The notes: generated from the sequence alone by a model not told the origin. A DNA stretch of 64,000 nt from Erysipelotrichaceae bacterium (GCA_015058945.1 SVBF01000018.1:62001-126000), one strand, 5' to 3'; positions 1 through 10,323 are shown, numbered from the stretch's first letter. Numbers and translations: made by a program.

Positions 1-243
1 CGTCTTGAGGATGTAGTCCGCGACGCCCTTTTCCATGACGCGATACTTCTTCGGGGCGAGGATTTTCACCAAGGTGTTCCAACTCGTCTGCTCGACGCCG
101 TTATGGAACATCATCGCGTTGGGCGCGTAAAAAGAAACATCGTCTTCCGAGCACTCGAAAAGCTGGGCGATGTTTCCGCCGCTCTCCCTGGAATATCGGC
201 CGACCACGAACTGGTCTAGGCCGAGGACTTGAATCGTAATCAT
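1..243 (-). CDS. Hypothetical protein, N-terminal part (cut by window edge)
   Basis: The frame is open from the ATG at 243 down to base 1, giving the first 81 residues of a longer protein that begins MITIQVLGLDQFVVGRYSRE. A purine-rich GAGAGG lies about 9 nt before the ATG and can serve as ribosome binding site. I recognise no motif or family. The region is soluble in character, with no signal peptide or membrane segment. It lies downstream of priA on the same strand, with a promoter-like palindrome between them, so it may be transcribed separately. Confidence 0.7.
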   Translation of the reverse strand, partial: MITIQVLGLDQFVVGRYSRESGGNIAQLFECSEDDVSFYAPNAMMFHNGVEQTSWNTLVKILAPKKYRVMEKGVADYILKT

Positions 244-266
244 GATGCGGGACCTCTCATTAGTCT

Positions 267-281
267 GTGATATTCTATCAC
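267..281. promoter_or_regulatory. Perfect palindrome overlapping a -10-like box
   Basis: GTGATA-TTC-TATCAC is a perfect inverted repeat with 6-base arms and a 3-base centre. On the minus strand it contains TAGAAT, a good -10 hexamer about 25 nt before the Shine-Dalgarno of the edge gene. This is a plausible repressor operator on that gene's own promoter. A weak hairpin after priA is the alternative, but no T-run follows it. Confidence 0.4.
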
Positions 282-289
282 TAGACTTT

Positions 290-2485
290 TCAGTAATCGA
301 GGGGGTCCACGTCACATTCGATGTCGACGCCGCCTTTGCCGGATAAGGCGTGGATCAGATCGCCGAGGTAAGGTTTGATTTCGGCCGGGTTTCTGGTCTT
401 GATCAAAACGAGCCGACGGTGCTTTTCGGCGAGGAAGGAAATATAAGGCACGATCGGGCCGAGGCAGATCGATTCGGGGAACTGCCGTTCGATGTTCTCG
501 CGGAACTCAACAGAGGCGCGAACGCAGCGCTCCTCGTCCTTCGCGGCGAACTTCAACGCGATGAGGAAAACGTAGGGAGGGAAGCGGGTGATTTTCCGTT
601 GCTGCATCTCCTTTTGATAGAAGGCCTCATAGTCTTGTTTCGCCCCTAGGCTGACCGCGTAATGGAACGGGTTATAGGATTGGATCAAGGCGTCGCCGGT
701 CTTCTCTCCCCTGCCACTTCGACCGACCGCCTGAGTGATCAAGCCAAACGTCGTTTCCGCGGCGCGGTAGGAGGGCTGGGAAAGGCCGATATCCGCCAAA
801 ACGAGGCCGACCAAAGTTACGTTTGGGAAGTCATGGCCTTTGGCGATCATCTGCGTCCCGACGAGGATGTCATATTCGAAATTACGGAATTCTTGCAAGG
901 TTTTCGCCACCTTTTTGCGGACTTTTCCGACGTCGCTGTCGAGTCTTCCGATGCGCGCTTCGGGCAGATATTCGTTGAGGACTTTGACGATGCGTTCCGT
1001 GCCGAAGCCAACCCTCATGATCTTTTCTTTGCCACATTCGGGACAATGGTCCGGATAGGCTTCGACATAACCGCAATGATGGCACTTGAGCAGTTCGTCC
1101 TCCCGGTGGTAGGTCAGGTTTCCATGGCAATTGGGGCAGGTGAAAATGTGACCGCAGTTGCCGCAGGTGACATAAGAGCTATAGCCGCGGCGGTTGATGA
1201 GCAAGATGACCTGTTCTTTCCGCTGCAGGCGTTGTTTGATCGCGTCGATGAGGACTTTGGAGAACACCCGGTCCCCCGGCATCATGATTTTGCGGTCCCT
1301 CAAGTCGATGATGGTGGTCTTGGGCAGGCCCTTTTCATTGATGCGCTTTTTGAGTTCGGCGTAACCATAGACGCCCTTCATCGCCCTGGCCTTTGTCTCG
1401 AAGGAAGGGGTCGCCGAGCCGAGGACGACTTTCGCGCCGAAATGTTTGCCGCGCATGATGGCGACTTCCCGGGCATGGTAATAAGGGAGGTTATCTTGTT
1501 TATAGGATTCGACGTGTTCTTCGTCGAGGATGATGAGACCGATGTTTTTTAACGGGGCGAAGACGGCCGAACGGGCGCCGACGACGACCCTGGCGTCTCC
1601 CCTAGCGATGCGGCGGTATTCGTCATACTTCTCCGCGGGGGTGAGCTCACTATGAAGGATCGCGACGTTGCCCTCGAAGCGACGGGAGAAATACTCGACC
1701 ATGATCGGGGTGAGCGAAATCTCGGGCACGAGCATGAGGATGTTTTTGCCTTGGGAAAGGATTTCTTCGCTGAGCTTCAGGTAGACTTCGGTTTTCCCGG
1801 AGCCCGTGACGCCTTGGAGCAAAACGACCTCTTTGTCGTTATGGAGGATGTTCTCCACCGCTTCTTTTTGGGCGATAGTGAGTTCACGGGGTTTCTGTTC
1901 CTTCTCGTATTCGGGGATGAGAAAGCGTTCCTTCTCTTTTTTGACGAAGCGGATCTTCCCGTGTTTTCGAAGTGCGTTGGCAATCGAATCCGACCCCACT
2001 TCCTTTTTCAGGATGGAGCCGTTTGCCTTGATGAGACGCAAGGCCTCCTTTTGCTTGTCCGTGAGTCCCTCTTCGTCCTCATCGACGATCTCCACCCAGG
2101 TCTCATAGGCGATCTTGGGTCCGCGAAGCGAAGAAATCGCAGGCTTAAGAGAGGAAGGCAACATCGCCTGCAAGACCGAAATCTTCGGGGCGAGGTAATA
2201 GGAGGAAACTTCATCGACGAGTTGATGCAACTCCTCGTTAAGCAAAGGCTCAACGTCGATCAATGAGGTGATATAGGAAATCTCAAAGCCATTGAGCCGA
2301 CTGAAGTCCTCTTTGCTTAGGGAGGTTTCGTCGACGCGATCGACGTAACCCATGATCTGCTGATTGTTGAAAGCGACCAGGACACGACATCCCGGCTTCA
2401 CTTTCGTCGGACCGTCATAGCAATAGGAAAAAGTCCGGTCGAGGGACAATTTCGAATGCTGGATGAGGACTGAAAGGATCTGCAT
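290..2485 (-). CDS. priA: Primosomal protein N' (replication restart helicase PriA)
   Basis: The 731-aa protein has the usual PriA length (E. coli 732). PriA is a 3'-5' DExH helicase that reloads the replisome at stalled forks. Visible landmarks are the Walker A motif GVTGSGKTE near residue 225, the DEEH Walker B box, the paired-cysteine zinc-binding block (CGNCG, CPNC, CHHCG, CPEC) around residues 435-480, and helicase motif VI QAVGRSGRG. The start is the ATG at 2485. TATAAT at 2492-2497 ends six bases before it and there is no Shine-Dalgarno, so the mRNA appears leaderless. The gene stands with gmk between rqcH and the left edge. Confidence 0.97.
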   Translation of the reverse strand: MQILSVLIQHSKLSLDRTFSYCYDGPTKVKPGCRVLVAFNNQQIMGYVDRVDETSLSKEDFSRLNGFEISYITSLIDVEPLLNEELHQLVDEVSSYYLAPKISVLQAMLPSSLKPAISSLRGPKIAYETWVEIVDEDEEGLTDKQKEALRLIKANGSILKKEVGSDSIANALRKHGKIRFVKKEKERFLIPEYEKEQKPRELTIAQKEAVENILHNDKEVVLLQGVTGSGKTEVYLKLSEEILSQGKNILMLVPEISLTPIMVEYFSRRFEGNVAILHSELTPAEKYDEYRRIARGDARVVVGARSAVFAPLKNIGLIILDEEHVESYKQDNLPYYHAREVAIMRGKHFGAKVVLGSATPSFETKARAMKGVYGYAELKKRINEKGLPKTTIIDLRDRKIMMPGDRVFSKVLIDAIKQRLQRKEQVILLINRRGYSSYVTCGNCGHIFTCPNCHGNLTYHREDELLKCHHCGYVEAYPDHCPECGKEKIMRVGFGTERIVKVLNEYLPEARIGRLDSDVGKVRKKVAKTLQEFRNFEYDILVGTQMIAKGHDFPNVTLVGLVLADIGLSQPSYRAAETTFGLITQAVGRSGRGEKTGDALIQSYNPFHYAVSLGAKQDYEAFYQKEMQQRKITRFPPYVFLIALKFAAKDEERCVRASVEFRENIERQFPESICLGPIVPYISFLAEKHRRLVLIKTRNPAEIKPYLGDLIHALSGKGGVDIECDVDPLDY

Positions 2486-2491
2486 AGCAGC

Positions 2492-2497
2492 ATTATA
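2492..2497 (-). promoter_or_regulatory. -10 box of priA, leaderless configuration
   Basis: On the minus strand TATAAT is followed by six bases and then the priA ATG. With a transcription start about seven bases after the box, the mRNA would begin at the start codon. Confidence 0.65.
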
Positions 2498-2516
2498 TCA
2501 AGACAAAGTCTTCGCT

Positions 2517-3080
2517 TTAACGGTGCGAGGCGGAAATGATGTCCGCGATTTCCTTCGCGGCGCGCTCAACGGAGTCATTGAGGACGACGTATTTATATTG
2601 GGATGCCTTTTCGAGTTCGGAACGGGCTTTGCCTAGACGGCGTTGGATGGTCGCCTCGTCTTCGGTGGAACGGCCACGAATCCTCGATTCGAGGGCCTCA
2701 AAGCTCGGAGGGACGATGAAGATGCTCACGGCATCGGGGCATTTGGCCATGACTTGCTCGGCGCCATTGGTCTCGATTTCGAGCAAGACGTCGATGCCTT
2801 TCTCACGATAGGAGTCCACGACGTCCTTTGGGGTACCGTAGCAATTGCCGACGAATTCGGCCCATTCGAGGAATTTGCCGTCCTTGACGCGCTTTTCGAA
2901 TTCCTCGCGAGTGACGAAGAAATAATCGCGGCCATCGACTTCGCCAGGTCGTGGCGAGCGGGTCGTCATGGAGACGGAATAATAAAAGGAGACGCCGCCG
3001 AGATCTTCCAATTTTTGGCGGACCGTTCCCTTACCGACGCCAGAAGGGCCGGAAAGAATGATGAGACTGCCTTTTCCCAT
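2517..3080 (-). CDS. gmk: Guanylate kinase
   Basis: Guanylate kinase phosphorylates GMP to GDP with ATP in the cytosol. From the ATG at 3080 the protein has 187 aa, the usual length. It opens with MGKGSLIILSGPSGVGKGTV, which holds the P-loop GPSGVGKG, and continues with TTRSPRPGEVDGRDYFF, the GMP-binding signature. The frame runs further upstream to 3185, but that extension would overlap the divergent rqcH start and lies before the conserved N-terminus. A purine-rich AAGGAAG lies about 21 nt upstream, too far to be a convincing Shine-Dalgarno, so initiation is not fully settled. Confidence 0.95.
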   Translation of the reverse strand: MGKGSLIILSGPSGVGKGTVRQKLEDLGGVSFYYSVSMTTRSPRPGEVDGRDYFFVTREEFEKRVKDGKFLEWAEFVGNCYGTPKDVVDSYREKGIDVLLEIETNGAEQVMAKCPDAVSIFIVPPSFEALESRIRGRSTEDEATIQRRLGKARSELEKASQYKYVVLNDSVERAAKEIADIISASHR

Positions 3081-3171
3081 ATGGGAATGATAGGCAAACG
3101 TATCTTCCTTTGCAATATTTGAAAATCGTCGTTTCTCCACCGGTGCCCTCGCATCCACCCATACGCGCTGG

Positions 3172-3177
3172 TATAAT
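3172..3177 (+). promoter_or_regulatory. -10 box of rqcH, leaderless configuration
   Basis: TGG-TATAAT is an extended -10 element followed by six bases and the rqcH ATG at 3184. There is no room for a Shine-Dalgarno after the expected transcription start. Confidence 0.65.
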
Positions 3178-3183
3178 TCGAGC

Positions 3184-4578
3184 ATGTCGTTACGAGCGAA
3201 CCAATTGCATTCCCTCGCCGCTTACCTCTCCTCCTATTCCGGAGGCAGGGTGAGCAAGTTCGTCCAATATGGCAAGGACGTCTTTTCCTTCCATTTGCAG
3301 CGCGCCGGGCGTTTGGTGGTTTCGCTCGACAACCAAAACCCATGTCTCTTCATCGGGCAGGAGGAACCTGGAAAGACATCCTTGTCCACCCCGATGAGCG
3401 CGCTTCTTCGCAAGAAACTCTCCGGCGCGGAATTCCTAAAAGCCGAGCTATTGAACGAAGACCGCGTGATCGCTTTGCGTTTCCGTGGCCTAAATGACAT
3501 CTTTCAAGAAGAGGATTTCACCCTGGTCCTCGAATTGATTCCCACGAAGGCAAACATGGCGTTGCTCGACGAAAAAAACAAGGTTTTGCTCGCTTTTCGC
3601 CCCAATTCCATCACGGATCCCCGCCCGATTTTCCATGGAATCACCTACGAACCGCCCCTAAAGAAAAACAGTTTCCCCCTCGAACCGGTCGAATTCGACG
3701 TGGAGGCCTATTTCGCTTCCTGCCAGCAATATGAGGAGAAGATCAAGACCGAGCGGAAACAGAACGTCTATCAGGATTTCTTCCGCGCCCAAAACGCGAA
3801 GATCAAGTCGCTGCGTCATAAAATCGCCTCCATCGATCGCGACATCGAAAAAGGCAAAGAGCATCTCCATGACGCCGATTATGGCAACTACATTTACACC
3901 TATGGCGAGGATATCCGCCAGGGCGATAAGTCCTTTGAATATTATGGCGTCCAAGTCGCCCTCGATCCTTTGAAGTCACCTCAGGATAACGCCGCGGATT
4001 TCTTCAAGAAGGCCAAAAAAGCCAAAAACGCAATCGCTTTAGGCGAGGAAAACAAAAAGAAGGCCAGCGAAGAGCTCGAGAAGGCCCTGCGCCTGCTCGA
4101 TTTCGCCTCGACAGTCGACGAAGAGACATTGTCTCACCTCTTCACCCCGGAAAAGAAAGGCGCCCCTAAGGTCCATAAGAAGCACTCCTTCGACGTGAAA
4201 GGACCTCTACCCTATGTCATCAAAGGCGAAGGACATGTGTTTTATTTTGGAAAGAACGCAAAACAAAACGATTACCTCACGTTCCTCTATGCGACGAACC
4301 CCTCCTTCTACTGGTTTCACGTCAAGGATCAGACTGGCGCCCATTTGATATTGCCCGAGGCTAATCCTAGCGAAGCCACATTGAATCTCGCCTGCGCCTT
4401 GGTGTTGCTCGCCAGCGGTAAAGAGGAAGGCGAAGTACAATATACGCAGCATAAGAACATCCGCCGCGGTTCGGTCAAAGGGCAAGTGATCCTCGCCTCC
4501 TATCGTTCCGCCACGTTCCGCTCCATCCCCGAGGAAGCGCGGAAACTATACCGATCCATTGAGGTCAAGGAGCGTTGA
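3184..4578 (+). CDS. rqcH: RqcH / NFACT ribosome-associated quality control protein
   Basis: RqcH binds obstructed 50S subunits and recruits tRNA-Ala to add C-terminal alanine tails to stalled chains. The protein has an N-terminal NFACT-N domain, a central coiled-coil region and a C-terminal NFACT-R domain (WFHVKDQTGAHLIL, then VQYTQHKNIRR). The conserved Asp-Arg pair needed for tailing (D97-R98 in B. subtilis) is present at 93-94 in NEDRVIALRF. At 464 aa it is shorter than B. subtilis RqcH (about 570), mostly in the middle region. Promoter and ATG are in leaderless spacing. The next gene starts one base after the stop and uses an AAGGAG site inside the rqcH end. Confidence 0.93.
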   Translation: MSLRANQLHSLAAYLSSYSGGRVSKFVQYGKDVFSFHLQRAGRLVVSLDNQNPCLFIGQEEPGKTSLSTPMSALLRKKLSGAEFLKAELLNEDRVIALRFRGLNDIFQEEDFTLVLELIPTKANMALLDEKNKVLLAFRPNSITDPRPIFHGITYEPPLKKNSFPLEPVEFDVEAYFASCQQYEEKIKTERKQNVYQDFFRAQNAKIKSLRHKIASIDRDIEKGKEHLHDADYGNYIYTYGEDIRQGDKSFEYYGVQVALDPLKSPQDNAADFFKKAKKAKNAIALGEENKKKASEELEKALRLLDFASTVDEETLSHLFTPEKKGAPKVHKKHSFDVKGPLPYVIKGEGHVFYFGKNAKQNDYLTFLYATNPSFYWFHVKDQTGAHLILPEANPSEATLNLACALVLLASGKEEGEVQYTQHKNIRRGSVKGQVILASYRSATFRSIPEEARKLYRSIEVKER

Positions 4579-4579
4579 T

Positions 4580-5449
4580 ATGACTTATTTGCAATATGCC
4601 ATATCCATCATGGAAGAAAACCTCAAGACTAAGGTCTTTTCCATCCGCCCCATTGACGACGATGAGCACGAGAATCTACTGTTTCTCGTCAATTTCGACT
4701 ATGTCGTCCGCGTGAACAACAAGCATCCCCTCGACGAGATCTTCCGTGAAAAGCATGGCGAGTATCGCCTCTATGAAGCCTTATCCAAAAAGGCCTTGGC
4801 ATTGCCGATTCCGCCATTCATCTATTACAACGAGCGCAGGGACAAGGTGGAGGCTTTCGTCCCGGGCACACCTTTTGGGGAACTGCATAGCGAACCAGAG
4901 CACATCAAGTCCGTGGTCGCTTCGATCGCGGAGATGCATAACGTCGTCCTCGAGATTCCGCCTTTTGACCCAATCGCGAGGTTCCGTACCTATAAAGCCG
5001 GTAACCGCAGCCCTCTTCCCGACGCGTTCGAGCAAGAGGTAATCAAACGATTCCAAATGGTTTACGATTCTCGCCCCCTGGTGCTTAGCCATAACCATCT
5101 CGATGGGAAATCCATCATCGTCGACCAAGGGAAAGCCACCTTCCTCGACTTGGCGTTCGTCGGCATGAACGCACCGATTTACGACATCGCGTCTTTTGTC
5201 AGTGAAAACGTCTTGGACACCGCGAACGCACGCATCGCTTTGCTCGCTTATTCGGTCCAGACGCTCGAATCGCCCTACTCCTTAGAGGAGCTTGAGACGG
5301 CCGTCTCTTTCGTCGACGCCCTTTCCTATTATTACAACGCGAAGATGTACCGTTTGACGAAGCAGGAACGCTATAAGAAACTCGCGGCCATTAAGAAAAA
5401 GCGCTTCTTGTTCGCCTTTGAAAGCTCATTGATGGAGGACAAAGAATGA
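4580..5449 (+). CDS. Choline kinase/APH-fold protein with degenerate catalytic loop
   Basis: The 289-aa protein has the aminoglycoside phosphotransferase/choline kinase layout: an N-lobe ending near EAFVPG, a catalytic loop near residue 170 and a helical C-lobe. The catalytic loop reads LSHNHLDGKS where active members have HxDxxxxN, so the catalytic Asp is His and the metal-binding Asn is Ser. The second metal Asp is retained in FLDLAF. I infer a pseudokinase or a diverged nucleotide-binding protein. The ATG at 4580 is preferred because AAGGAG in the rqcH 3' end lies seven bases before it. It overlaps the next gene by ATGA, so it is translationally coupled to both neighbours. Confidence 0.8.
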   Translation: MTYLQYAISIMEENLKTKVFSIRPIDDDEHENLLFLVNFDYVVRVNNKHPLDEIFREKHGEYRLYEALSKKALALPIPPFIYYNERRDKVEAFVPGTPFGELHSEPEHIKSVVASIAEMHNVVLEIPPFDPIARFRTYKAGNRSPLPDAFEQEVIKRFQMVYDSRPLVLSHNHLDGKSIIVDQGKATFLDLAFVGMNAPIYDIASFVSENVLDTANARIALLAYSVQTLESPYSLEELETAVSFVDALSYYYNAKMYRLTKQERYKKLAAIKKKRFLFAFESSLMEDKE

Positions 5450-6279
5450 AGCGCGTCGCGATCCTTTTCCCCGCCCTACTCTTCGTCGCTAGCTGCGCGT
5501 CCTCTTCTCGCGGCGTTTTCCCTGACCCGACCCGTTTTCCGATTTCCTATGATGTCTCATCCGGATTGAATCTCTGTCGTAACGGCGATCTATACCATCA
5601 GCAAAAACTCGAGAAATATGATGAAGTTTTCCGCAAAATGGACATTAATTCCTTCGTGAGTCGCGTCGAATATGGTGAGGCTTCCTTCGTTTATCTCTAT
5701 TCCGAAACCTGCCCGAGCTGCAACAAAGTGATGCAAGACGTCGTCACCTTCGTCAAAGAATCCGGGCTCGATGGCCATTATATCGACTTCACCGATCAAG
5801 CCTCTGGACTGGCCACCGTCCGCGCCCTCGCGGATGCCTTGCCCGTAGAAGCGAATTTCTTCGACTCGACCGGTTCCATCATCACCCCAAGCGCCTTCGT
5901 CGTCCGGAGAAAAAAGGAACCTCTGGCCTTACAAGTCGTCGAATTCGATACAAGCCTAAACGATCTGGAGTCTTATTTCGCGAACCTCCTCCACTTCTCC
6001 GGCATCTTCCGTTTCACGCAAAAGGATATCTGCGAAACTTTTGTCAACGAAAACGATGTTTTGCTCTATTCCGGCACCGATCTTGCCTTCTACTACAAAT
6101 CAATATATCCCCGGGCCATCCAAAGCCAGCGCCTCACCGCCTTCGCCGATGGCGCTTCCCCTTACGAAGGGCAAGACACCGACCTCTACATCATTCGCAA
6201 AGGACTCATTTCTCAAGCCATTAACACGAAAAAAGCCCCCGAGGAGGCTTTGTCGTTGATCCAAGATTATTATCGTTAG
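5446..6279 (+). CDS. Thioredoxin-like lipoprotein with CPSC motif
   Basis: The 277-aa protein begins with a lipoprotein signal peptide (MKRVAILFPALLFVASC, lipobox VASC with Cys17). It then carries a thioredoxin-fold segment, YLYSETCPSCNKVMQD, whose CxxC motif is at residues 89-92. It is probably anchored to the outer membrane face and acts as a thiol redox or disulfide-handling protein. The redox partner is not visible here. The ATG overlaps the upstream stop by four bases (ATGA). The stop overlaps the stop of the convergent ATP-grasp gene. The redox role is inferred from the motif, since overall similarity to thioredoxins looks weak. Confidence 0.8.
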   Translation: MKRVAILFPALLFVASCASSSRGVFPDPTRFPISYDVSSGLNLCRNGDLYHQQKLEKYDEVFRKMDINSFVSRVEYGEASFVYLYSETCPSCNKVMQDVVTFVKESGLDGHYIDFTDQASGLATVRALADALPVEANFFDSTGSIITPSAFVVRRKKEPLALQVVEFDTSLNDLESYFANLLHFSGIFRFTQKDICETFVNENDVLLYSGTDLAFYYKSIYPRAIQSQRLTAFADGASPYEGQDTDLYIIRKGLISQAINTKKAPEEALSLIQDYYR

Positions 6280-7499
6280 TCCTTCGCGCGGACGAAGTCG
6301 TCGAACTCCCTCACTTCTTTAATCGTATCGAAGCAAGCAAAGACATACCAATCGCCCATGACCGCGGCGATGTGGCTCGGGTAACGGCCGGACATTTTGA
6401 TGTGCGGGCCGTATTTGGCGTAGATCTCGTCCACGCCATGGACGTAATGGAGTGTGTCCTTGCGATGAGAGGCGACCGCGTAATACTTCGGCAGGTTGAG
6501 ATTGACGTTACGGATTTCGTCATAGGCGATGACGTCGGCGTAAATCTCGTAGACGGAGACGGACGAACCATAATCGATAAGGTCTGGCGTATATCCGCCC
6601 GGCGCGCGCATATTGCATTCCAAAGCCACGAATTCGTCTTTCTTGGCTAGGCCGGGTTTATCGTGGTTTAACACGAAGAACTCAATGTGGAAGAAACGAC
6701 GCTTGATGCCAAAGGCTTTGACCACCGAACGCCCCACTTTCTCGAATTCCTTCGCGTCGACGTCGATCATCGGTTTGGAGAACGGCACGTTGACGTACAT
6801 GTGGTCCAAACCTTCGTTGACGATGCGATCGATGGGGATGGGGAAATGGTCGCTGCAGCAGAAGACAACGTCACCCTTGGAGTCGCAGATGCCATCAAAA
6901 GAGACGATTCGCCCATCGACGAACTCCTCCATGATGTAGGGCTCGGGGAGCGTCTTCTCAAAGAAGGCATCGACCTGTTCCCTGTTCTTTAGCGAATAGG
7001 ATTCGCTCGCACCGACGCCGATGTCCGGTTTGACGAAGACGGGATAACCGACCTCGGAGATGAATTCCAATGCCGCCTCTTTGTCCTGCGGGCCATGGAC
7101 GAGGAGATAACGCATCGTCTTTGCCCCGCCCTTGCGGAAGTATTCCTTCATCGCGGACTTGGCCTTGATGTGGGCCATATCCTCGGGATGAAAGCCAGTA
7201 TCGACGTTAAAGACCGCGCGGAGGCGGGCGTCTTCCTCAAGCCACCATTCGTTGTTGGACTCGATGAAATCGATCTTGCCGTATTTGTTTTGGAAATAGC
7301 CAACCGCCCGTTCCATCTCGGTCTTGTTGGTCATGTCATAGACGAAATAGATTTCGGTTAAGGCATTGACCAGACGCGGATCCAAATCGTAATACGGCGA
7401 ATCGACGATGCCTAAAACATTGATGCCACGGCTTTTGAGCGCTTCGACCCATTTGAAGTAGCGGCGGGGAAAATTCGGTGAGACAAATACGAAGTTCAT
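6276..7499 (-). CDS. ATP-grasp domain protein (carboxylate-amine ligase type)
   Basis: The 407-aa protein has an N-terminal Rossmann-like pre-ATP-grasp region (MNFVFVSPNFPRRYFKWVEA) and a central ATP-grasp fold with VFVKPDIGVGAS as nucleotide loop, PYIMEEFVDG, and the metal-binding FVALECNMRAPGG. These are typical of carbamoyl-phosphate synthase-like ligases that join a carboxylate to an amine through an acyl-phosphate. The substrate cannot be told. No pathway partner is adjacent. It lies alone between the rqcH unit and the ATP synthase operon, with its own leaderless-type promoter. Confidence 0.85.
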   Translation of the reverse strand: MNFVFVSPNFPRRYFKWVEALKSRGINVLGIVDSPYYDLDPRLVNALTEIYFVYDMTNKTEMERAVGYFQNKYGKIDFIESNNEWWLEEDARLRAVFNVDTGFHPEDMAHIKAKSAMKEYFRKGGAKTMRYLLVHGPQDKEAALEFISEVGYPVFVKPDIGVGASESYSLKNREQVDAFFEKTLPEPYIMEEFVDGRIVSFDGICDSKGDVVFCCSDHFPIPIDRIVNEGLDHMYVNVPFSKPMIDVDAKEFEKVGRSVVKAFGIKRRFFHIEFFVLNHDKPGLAKKDEFVALECNMRAPGGYTPDLIDYGSSVSVYEIYADVIAYDEIRNVNLNLPKYYAVASHRKDTLHYVHGVDEIYAKYGPHIKMSGRYPSHIAAVMGDWYVFACFDTIKEVREFDDFVRAKD

Positions 7500-7506
7500 A
7501 GCAACG

Positions 7507-7512
7507 AATATA
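7507..7512 (-). promoter_or_regulatory. -10 box of ATP-grasp gene, leaderless configuration
   Basis: The minus strand reads TGG-TATATT, an extended -10, then seven bases and the ATG at 7499. No Shine-Dalgarno fits between. Confidence 0.6.
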
Positions 7513-7585
7513 CCACCGCGCGCGAATATGACAAAGCAGAAACCCCTATCAGGTGCTTTCCTTTGGAAAGAATCTATATCAAAGC

Positions 7586-8014
7586 TTAGTCTTTCTTCGC
7601 GCCTTCGGACAATTCCTTGACGCTGATGCGGACGAGCGCCTTGGCGAGTTTTGCCTTCGCGCGGAGGATATCGATGCCGTCCTCATGTTTGGCGATGCGG
7701 TCGAGATTGCGGTCCCTCGCAGCGATCGCGCGGGCGAGATCGATGGAGTATCCGGGGTTGATTTCTTCGCAATAAACCGTCGTCGTCCCACCCTTGCGTA
7801 CATCGACGATACCGCCGAAAACCGCGTAAAAGTTGGTCTTTTCCTTGGTGACGAGCTTCAAGACGCCCGCTTTGGAGAGGGTGCCCATGAAGTTGGTGTA
7901 ACCCCTCTCGATGAACATCGGGCCACGGTCCATCGGCACGGTGAGCGAAAGCGCCTCGCCATCAAAGACGGGGCCACCCATCGTCAGGATTCGGACCGGG
8001 AAAGGGAGAGACAT
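7586..8014 (-). CDS. atpC: ATP synthase F1 epsilon subunit
   Basis: The 142-aa protein is the last gene of the ATP synthase operon. The N-terminal beta-sandwich begins SLPFPVRILTMGGPVFDGEA and the C-terminal helical part contains AIAARDRNLDRIAKHE. Epsilon sits on the central stalk, couples gamma to the c-ring and can inhibit ATP hydrolysis. It starts three bases after the atpD stop. Sequence conservation is weak, as usual for epsilon, but position and length fit. I see no strong terminator after it, only a small hairpin around 7555-7570. Confidence 0.92.
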   Translation of the reverse strand: MSLPFPVRILTMGGPVFDGEALSLTVPMDRGPMFIERGYTNFMGTLSKAGVLKLVTKEKTNFYAVFGGIVDVRKGGTTTVYCEEINPGYSIDLARAIAARDRNLDRIAKHEDGIDILRAKAKLAKALVRISVKELSEGAKKD

Positions 8015-8017
8015 GGC

Positions 8018-9454
<1,437 letters not shown>

Positions 9455-10321
9455 CTATTTGGTGGCGTTAGCCGAACCGGACACCACTTCCACGATTTCC
9501 TGCGTGATGGCGGTCTGGCGGGCCTTGTTGTATTCGATGGTGAGTTTGCGAAGCAATTCGTCGGCGTTGTCGTTGGCGTTATTCATCGCGTTGCGACGGC
9601 TCGCCTGCTCGCTTAATTGACTTTCGGCGATGCGGTGGTTAAGCCGCGCGCCGAGATAATACGGCATGAGAATATGGATCTGCTCCCTGGCGGTAGGTTC
9701 GAAAAGCGGCGGGCAATAGGCCTCATCCTCTCGCGGCGAAGGGGTGATCGAGACCGGGAGCAGCGTCTCCTCCTCCGGCACGAAGGAAATCGAGTTGACG
9801 TAATGGGTGTAGACCAGGACGACCTTGCGGATTTCCCGGTCGTTGAAGGATTTCTTGATGCGGAGGCAAAGCTCGTCGATTTGCTTCGGGTCCAAGGTCT
9901 TGTCGACGTTAGGGAAATCGAGGTCGACGTGCTTATAGGAGGGATCGTGGGCGAAATGGGCTTTGCCCCTTTCCCCTAATGGGGCGATGATGTCGTTTTC
10001 TTTGTCGACGTGCTCCTCGACGTATTTGAAGACGTTGTTGTTGTAACCGGCGCATAGGCCAAGGCTCGAAGTGATGACGATGTAGAGCGATCCCTTCACC
10101 TCTTCGTTCTCTTTGCCGTAATGGGTCTTGGTCACGTTATCGTGGAGGAAGAGCTCCCCCATCGCCTCGCGTAGACCGTTCGCGTATTCCTCGCCGGCGT
10201 CCAATACCGTACGAAAACGCTTGAGTTTCACCGTCGCCACCATTTCCATGGCTTTGGTGATCTTCTGCGTCGACTCGATCGAGGCGATGCGGCGTTTTGT
10301 CTTGTTGAGGCCTAGGGACAT
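9455..10321 (-). CDS. atpG: ATP synthase F1 gamma subunit
   Basis: Gamma is the central shaft that transmits c-ring rotation to the catalytic sites. The 288-aa protein has the two conserved coiled-coil ends: the N-terminal KRRIASIESTQKITKAMEMV and the C-terminal SRRNAMNNANDNADELLRKL followed by YNKARQTAITQEIVEVVSG. It begins two bases after the atpA stop, with a purine-rich site inside the atpA end. Confidence 0.98.
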   Translation of the reverse strand: MSLGLNKTKRRIASIESTQKITKAMEMVATVKLKRFRTVLDAGEEYANGLREAMGELFLHDNVTKTHYGKENEEVKGSLYIVITSSLGLCAGYNNNVFKYVEEHVDKENDIIAPLGERGKAHFAHDPSYKHVDLDFPNVDKTLDPKQIDELCLRIKKSFNDREIRKVVLVYTHYVNSISFVPEEETLLPVSITPSPREDEAYCPPLFEPTAREQIHILMPYYLGARLNHRIAESQLSEQASRRNAMNNANDNADELLRKLTIEYNKARQTAITQEIVEVVSGSANATK

Positions 10322-10323
10322 GG

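Noticed and set aside
662-1552. 296-aa plus-strand frame opposite priA
   Set aside because: Antisense shadow of a fully conserved PriA; no motif of its own and no ribosome binding site.
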